The position numbers were made by a program, and so were the translations under genes. The notes under the pieces were generated by a model. It saw only the letters and a program-made list of their open reading frames with translations. It ran no database searches and had not been told where the DNA came from. This document shows, piece by piece, positions 7,229 to 10,158 of a stretch of DNA of 10,158 nt (position 1 is the first letter of the stretch; each line of letters begins with the position of its first letter). Location: NCBI GenBank assembly GCA_012797095.1, contig JAAZPS010000118.1:1-10158 (forward strand), given 5' to 3'. Source of the stretch: Bacillota bacterium (GTDB lineage: Bacteria; Bacillota; Dethiobacteria; DTU022).

Positions 7229-8335
7229 TCAATTCATCTTGATCGGCAAAACCAGGTAAAGATAATTTTCATCATCCGGCAATCGGAAAACAACGGGACC
7301 GCTCTTGCCGTGAAAATCAACAATCATCTCTTCGGAAGAAACTGCTTTCAGAATATCCATGACAAAACGTGAGTTGATATAAAGATCGATCTCTTCACCC
7401 TCTTTTTTCACATCAACCGGTTCTTCCATCCGCCCGATCTGCGAAGTGACCTGCACTGTCAGGGAATTGTCAGCAACCGCAAGATGGATCGCGCTGTTGG
7501 CCCCTTCAGCAAGCAGGGTTGCCCGACTCACCGAGTCGATCAGCTCGTGACGGTCGACAACAACCCTGGTGGAGTAGCGTTCTGGAATCACCGAGCTGAT
7601 ATCCGGATATTTTTCATTGAGCATTCTGGCGGCAAAATAGACCGAGGAAAATTTGAAGATCAGTTTATCCTTACCGGGGAAAAAGGTAACCTCTTCATCG
7701 CCTGGCTCAAGAACCTTCAACAGTTCTCGCAGCGCCTTGGCCGGTACCAGAGACCGTGCAGGTTGAAATTGCCAACCCTGTTCCCGGGTACTTTTGAAAA
7801 CAAGGCGATAGGTATCGGAGGAGATCAGACTCCAGCGGTCGCCCTCAAATTCAAAAAGGACCCCGTTGAACGCAGGCCTGGTCTCTTCAGTAGAGGCGGC
7901 AAAGACTACCATCCTCAAGATCTCCCTGAGCACAGAGGCTTTCAGCGTGATCGCCTCGTTGCCTGCCGGGGAAACCTCTTCTATGCGAGGAAACTCGGCG
8001 GGATCTGTACCGAAAAGATTGTAACTGGAGCGACCGCTATTAACGGCAATATGAAGGTTGTCCGGATTGAGATCGAGTTGAACCTCCGGCGCCGGCAACA
8101 ACCTGACAATATCGGTTATTCTGCCGGGGATCAATACACTGCCCGGCTCATCTCCCTCGTAAGGGAGAATAACTTTCACCTCCAGCTCGAGGTTGGTGCT
8201 GGAGAGAATCAATTGCCGGGAATCGCTCTCCATGAGAATATTTTTCAAAGCCGGGATCGGGGAATCCGCAGATAACGCTCTCTCTACAATCTCCAGGGAA
8301 CGGAACAAACTCTCTTTTGATAAAATGATCGACAT
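7229..8335 (-). CDS. dnaN: DNA polymerase III sliding clamp, beta subunit
   Basis: DnaN forms the ring-shaped homodimer that tethers polymerase III to DNA and serves as a platform for other repair and replication proteins. From the ATG at 8335 the protein has 368 residues, the usual length, and three clamp domains of about 120 residues each. Visible family motifs include an N-terminal SKESLFRSLEIVERALS, PIPALKNIL, FAASTEETRPAFNGVLFE at about 145-162, SSDTYRLV at about 172-179 and a C-terminal YLVLPIKMN that matches the end of the family. In-frame GTG (8344) and TTG (8338) starts lie just upstream. The ATG is preferred because GGTGA ends five bases before it and family members start with a short strand followed by a helix. 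The DnaA-box spacer lies upstream, so its transcription may come partly from dnaA read-through. Confidence 0.98.
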   Translation of the reverse strand: MSIILSKESLFRSLEIVERALSADSPIPALKNILMESDSRQLILSSTNLELEVKVILPYEGDEPGSVLIPGRITDIVRLLPAPEVQLDLNPDNLHIAVNSGRSSYNLFGTDPAEFPRIEEVSPAGNEAITLKASVLREILRMVVFAASTEETRPAFNGVLFEFEGDRWSLISSDTYRLVFKSTREQGWQFQPARSLVPAKALRELLKVLEPGDEEVTFFPGKDKLIFKFSSVYFAARMLNEKYPDISSVIPERYSTRVVVDRHELIDSVSRATLLAEGANSAIHLAVADNSLTVQVTSQIGRMEEPVDVKKEGEEIDLYINSRFVMDILKAVSSEEMIVDFHGKSGPVVFRLPDDENYLYLVLPIKMN

Positions 8336-8395
8336 CAAGATCACCGCCTCGTTGTTTTTCCACAGTATTTAAAACTAGGACCAGGTTATATCTCA

Positions 8396-8426
8396 AAGTA
8401 ATAATCATAATAGAGCCTGTGTAATC
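8396..8426 (-). other. Candidate DnaA-trio unwinding element
   Basis: Read on the dnaA-coding (minus) strand, a weak box-like 9-mer GATTACACA (8418-8426) is followed by a short GGCT and then by the triplets CTA TTA TGA TTA TTA CTT (8413 down to 8396). The published DnaA-trio consensus, read 3'-5' on the other strand as [G/A]A[T/A], fits five of these six triplets. The order box, GC-rich link, trios matches the basal origin unwinding system described for Bacillus subtilis. The adjacent box is poor, which is the main weakness. Confidence 0.4.
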
Positions 8427-8437
8427 TGTTGAAACTC

Positions 8438-8466
8438 AAAAAAGAAGCGATCCTGTTGGATCTTCT
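8438..8466 (-). terminator. Candidate intrinsic terminator or attenuator after dnaA
   Basis: On the minus strand AGAAGATCC (8466-8458), an AACA loop and GGATC-GC-TTCT (8453-8443) form a 9-bp stem with a two-base bulge, followed directly by a run of Ts to 8438. The stem has only modest GC content, so termination may be partial. If real, it would reduce read-through from dnaA into dnaN. It could also simply be part of origin architecture. Confidence 0.35.
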
Positions 8467-8551
8467 GCCAGGAAAAAATGTGGACAAGCTTTTCATTACT
8501 GCCGCCGTCCTGTGGATGAAGCGAGCCCGGCCCGGCTTGTCCATAACTTGC

Positions 8552-9910
8552 TCATAGGTTTTCCTCAATCTCACTTTTGAGCAGATCAACTGTAATTTTA
8601 TCTTCGCTGTTGCTTTCGATACTCTCCTCTATTTTTCTGAATGCATAAAGAACCGTTGTATGATCGCGGCCGCCAAATTCCTCGCCGATCTTCGGTAAAG
8701 AAAGTTCGGTCAGGTCGCGGGCCAGGTACATGGCTATCTGCCGGGCCAGGGCAATATCCTTGGTTCTTCTTTTACCGCAAAGATCGCCGGAGGTCAGATG
8801 AAAATGTTCGGCGGTGATCTGAATGATATTTTTAATAGAGATCTTTTTTTTGGTGGTAAATAGGATATTCTTCAAGGCTTCGTCGGTCAGCTCCAGATCA
8901 ATTTCAGAATTTGAGAGCGATGCATAAGCCACGATCCTGATCAGGGCCCCTTCGAGTTCGCGGATATTGTTTTCCACATTTGAGGCGATGTACTGGATTA
9001 CCTCATTGGAGATATCCAGATCCTCGGTCTGCGCTTTTTTTCGGAGAATGGCGATCCTGGTCTCCAGATCGGGGGGTTGAATATCGGTGATCAGGCCCCA
9101 TTCAAAACGCGAACGAAGGCGGTCCTCCAGGGTGGGGATCTCTTTGGGAGGGCGATCGCTGGAAACAACGATCTGACGGTTAAGGTTATGTAAAGTATTG
9201 AAGGTATGAAAGAATTCTTCCTGGGTTGATTCCTTACCCGCCAGGAATTGAATATCATCGATGAGCAGGATCTCGATATTGCGATACCGGTTCCGGAATT
9301 CGGCAGTCTTGTTATCCCGGATCGCGTTGATAAAGTCATTGGTAAATTTCTCGGAGGAGCAGTACACAATATTTTTGTAGTGATGATTGTTCAGGATATG
9401 CTGGCCGATGGCATGCAAAAGATGTGTCTTTCCCAGGCCGACACCACCGTAGATGAAAAATGGATTGTATGCCTTGGAAGGTGTTTTTGCTACCGCCAGG
9501 GAGGCGGCATGGGAAAGGCGATTGCAGGCGCCGACAACAAAACTCTCAAAAGTGTAGCGAGGATTAAACAGCGCAGGCTGTTTTTCCCAGCGCGGGGCGG
9601 TAGCTGCAACAGGGGAGACCACCGTGGTCTCCCCGCCGTTATCCTGAAAATCGATAAAGTCGGAGGAGACAACAAACTGGAGATCGTAATCTTCGGAAGT
9701 GATCTCGTTCATCTTTTTCTTGATAATATCGTGATATTTTGTTTGCAGCCATTCGCGAGTAAAATCATTGGGCACAGCGACGACCAGACAGCGATCTTTC
9801 AGCGATAACGGCTGGGTTGAGGTGAACCAGGTTTCAAAACTTGGTTTGCTGATCTCTTTACCGATTTCAGCAAGGATCGCATACCAGAGTGTGGAAAGAT
9901 TGCCGGGCAA
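8552..9910 (-). CDS. dnaA: Chromosomal replication initiator protein DnaA
   Basis: DnaA is the AAA+ ATPase that binds origin boxes, opens the duplex and starts helicase loading. I chose the TTG at 9910 (452 residues): AGGGAGGT ends six bases before it and the protein then begins a few residues before LWYAILAEIGKEISKPSFETW, the usual domain I start. In-frame GTG (9970) and ATG (9946) codons upstream have no ribosome binding site. Domain I covers about 1-85, and a short linker domain II runs to about 112. Domain III starts at FNPRYTFESFVVG and has Walker A GGVGLGKT (155-162), Walker B ILLIDD (214-219), sensor I VVSSD and the arginine-finger region LRSRFEWGL (265-273). Domain IV ends in the box-binding helix GGRDHTTVLYA (413-423); the last part is usually V-I/L-H-A, so Tyr422 replaces a common His. 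Boxes on both sides of the gene suggest autoregulation. Confidence 0.98.
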   Translation of the reverse strand: MPGNLSTLWYAILAEIGKEISKPSFETWFTSTQPLSLKDRCLVVAVPNDFTREWLQTKYHDIIKKKMNEITSEDYDLQFVVSSDFIDFQDNGGETTVVSPVAATAPRWEKQPALFNPRYTFESFVVGACNRLSHAASLAVAKTPSKAYNPFFIYGGVGLGKTHLLHAIGQHILNNHHYKNIVYCSSEKFTNDFINAIRDNKTAEFRNRYRNIEILLIDDIQFLAGKESTQEEFFHTFNTLHNLNRQIVVSSDRPPKEIPTLEDRLRSRFEWGLITDIQPPDLETRIAILRKKAQTEDLDISNEVIQYIASNVENNIRELEGALIRIVAYASLSNSEIDLELTDEALKNILFTTKKKISIKNIIQITAEHFHLTSGDLCGKRRTKDIALARQIAMYLARDLTELSLPKIGEEFGGRDHTTVLYAFRKIEESIESNSEDKITVDLLKSEIEENL

Positions 9911-9916
9911 AATAAT

Positions 9917-9924
9917 ACCTCCCT
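9917..9924 (-). promoter_or_regulatory. dnaA ribosome binding site that decides the TTG start
   Basis: AGGGAGGT on the minus strand sits six bases before TTG 9910 and is the only good Shine-Dalgarno sequence in the dnaA leader. The upstream in-frame GTG and ATG codons lack one, so the annotated start should be the TTG. Confidence 0.8.
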
Positions 9925-9950
9925 GCTGAATTTTGGGGGGGAACATCAAG

Positions 9951-9959
9951 TTATACACA
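9951..9959 (+). promoter_or_regulatory. DnaA box (TTATACACA)
   Basis: This is an exact match to the TTATNCACA consensus in the dnaA leader. It lies 41 bases upstream of the dnaA start codon. With the opposed box at 9986-9994 it forms an inverted pair, suggesting origin function and autoregulation of dnaA. Confidence 0.85.
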
Positions 9960-9985
9960 ATAAACTGCACCTATCAACAGGTAGT

Positions 9986-9994
9986 TGTGGATAA
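9986..9994 (-). promoter_or_regulatory. DnaA box (TTATCCACA on minus strand)
   Basis: The plus strand reads TGTGGATAA, so the minus strand carries the strongest-affinity form of the box, TTATCCACA. It lies between the candidate dnaA promoter and the coding region, where bound DnaA could hinder transcription. A weak plus-strand relative, CTATCAACA (two mismatches), lies at 9971-9979 between the two good boxes. Confidence 0.88.
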
Positions 9995-10032
9995 CATGAA
10001 AGAGAGTTTATATTCAGGTAACAGTAAATAAT

Positions 10033-10061
10033 ATCTTAACAGATTTGTTCTTCTGCTGCAA
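10033..10061 (-). promoter_or_regulatory. Candidate sigma70-type promoter for dnaA
   Basis: On the minus strand TTGCAG (-35, 10061-10056) and TAAGAT (-10, 10038-10033) are separated by 17 bases. Each element has about four of six consensus bases, so this is a moderate match. Transcription would start near 10026, giving a leader of roughly 115 bases that contains both consensus DnaA boxes. Confidence 0.4.
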
Positions 10062-10113
10062 TCATCAGGTAGGGGCGCAAAGGTTGTTAAAACCGGTAAA
10101 AAGCCGGATTATC

Positions 10114-10143
10114 TTGACATTGTTAATTTTTTTGGGGTATACT
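10114..10143 (+). promoter_or_regulatory. Sigma70-type promoter diverging from dnaA (probably rpmH operon)
   Basis: TTGACA (10114-10119), an 18-base T-rich spacer and TATACT (10138-10143) make a strong plus-strand promoter with a start site near 10150. In most bacteria of this type the rpmH-rnpA genes lie upstream of dnaA, often transcribed divergently, so this promoter probably serves rpmH beyond the window edge. No coding sequence of that operon is visible here. Confidence 0.65.
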
Positions 10144-10158
10144 TTTTTATATTCTAAC

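Larger units (their letters stand above)
8336..8551. other. dnaA-dnaN spacer, candidate origin (oriC) half with DnaA-box cluster
   Basis: No gene is visible here. The spacer holds several DnaA-box-like 9-mers (consensus TTATNCACA). Three have one mismatch: TTTTCCACA on the plus strand (8356-8364), TTGTCCACA on the minus strand (8479-8487) and TCATCCACA on the minus strand (8511-8519). A weaker plus-strand site, TTGTCCATA, is at 8537-8545. A GC-rich block (8524-8537) lies between the two right-hand sites, and an AT-rich stretch covers about 8360-8445. Together with the boxes upstream of dnaA this resembles the bipartite origin of Bacillus subtilis, where unwinding occurs between dnaA and dnaN. 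The assignment rests on gene context and box clustering; GC skew over the chromosome was not available. Confidence 0.75.
9951..9994. repeat. Nested inverted repeat formed by opposed DnaA boxes
   Basis: TTATACACAA (9951-9960) and TTGTGGATAA (9985-9994) are inverted copies with 9 of 10 positions complementary. Inside them ACCT (9969-9972) and AGGT (9979-9982) form a second small stem around a six-base loop. The same sequence lies in the predicted dnaA 5' leader RNA, where it can fold as a two-part hairpin well upstream of the ribosome binding site. Confidence 0.6.

Noticed and set aside
7484..8275. Plus-strand open frame (263 codons) antisense to dnaN
   Set aside because: It is a shadow of dnaN with low-complexity-like composition and no supporting start signal.
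8386..8589. Small minus-strand frame over the dnaA end and the origin spacer
   Set aside because: It overlaps the dnaA 3' end and the DnaA boxes, has no ribosome binding site and no family match.
10093..10107. CCGG-(7)-CCGG hairpin as a terminator near the right edge
   Set aside because: The stem is only four base pairs and is not followed by a T-run in a suitable place for either strand.

Overview
This window is the chromosomal replication-origin locus of a bacterium, most likely a Bacillota member of the class Clostridia or a close relative. The evidence is the dnaA-dnaN-recF-gyrB-gyrA order, a RemB-type (DUF370) gene directly upstream of gyrB, strong GGAGG-type ribosome binding sites, TTG starts, and a base composition near half GC by eye. 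The exact genus cannot be fixed from the sequence alone.

Layout. All eight genes lie on the minus strand, so they read from right to left. From right to left: a 248-base leader (9911-10158) holds a candidate dnaA promoter, two consensus DnaA boxes in inverted orientation, and at the right edge a good plus-strand sigma70-type promoter that fires away from dnaA, probably for the rpmH-rnpA operon beyond the window. Then come dnaA (TTG start), a 206-base origin-like spacer (8346-8551 before the upstream alternative start, 8336-8551 before the chosen one), dnaN, recF, a small DUF721/DciA-like gene, remB, gyrB and gyrA. Last is a gene running off the left edge that encodes a predicted lipoprotein with an FAD-binding Rossmann domain. 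It starts on a TTG only two bases after the gyrA stop codon.

How it works together. DnaA binds its boxes on both sides of its own gene. DciA-type proteins help put the replicative helicase on opened DNA. DnaN is the sliding clamp, RecF acts in gap repair and fork restart, and GyrA2B2 removes the supercoils made by the fork. The two box-bearing spacers suggest a bipartite origin like that of Bacillus subtilis. The dnaA-dnaN spacer also contains a DnaA-trio-like tract, the proposed loading track for DnaA on single strands.

Most of the window is ordinary core genome. The points worth a second look are the flavoprotein lipoprotein behind gyrA, the departure of GyrB from normally near-invariant ATPase-domain motifs, the mixed actinobacterial/Bacillota gene order (DciA and RemB together, no YaaA S4-domain gene), the trio-like element, and the inverted DnaA-box pair that can also fold as a hairpin in the dnaA leader RNA. 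I do not see a wholly new system, mobile element, CRISPR array, tRNA or rRNA.
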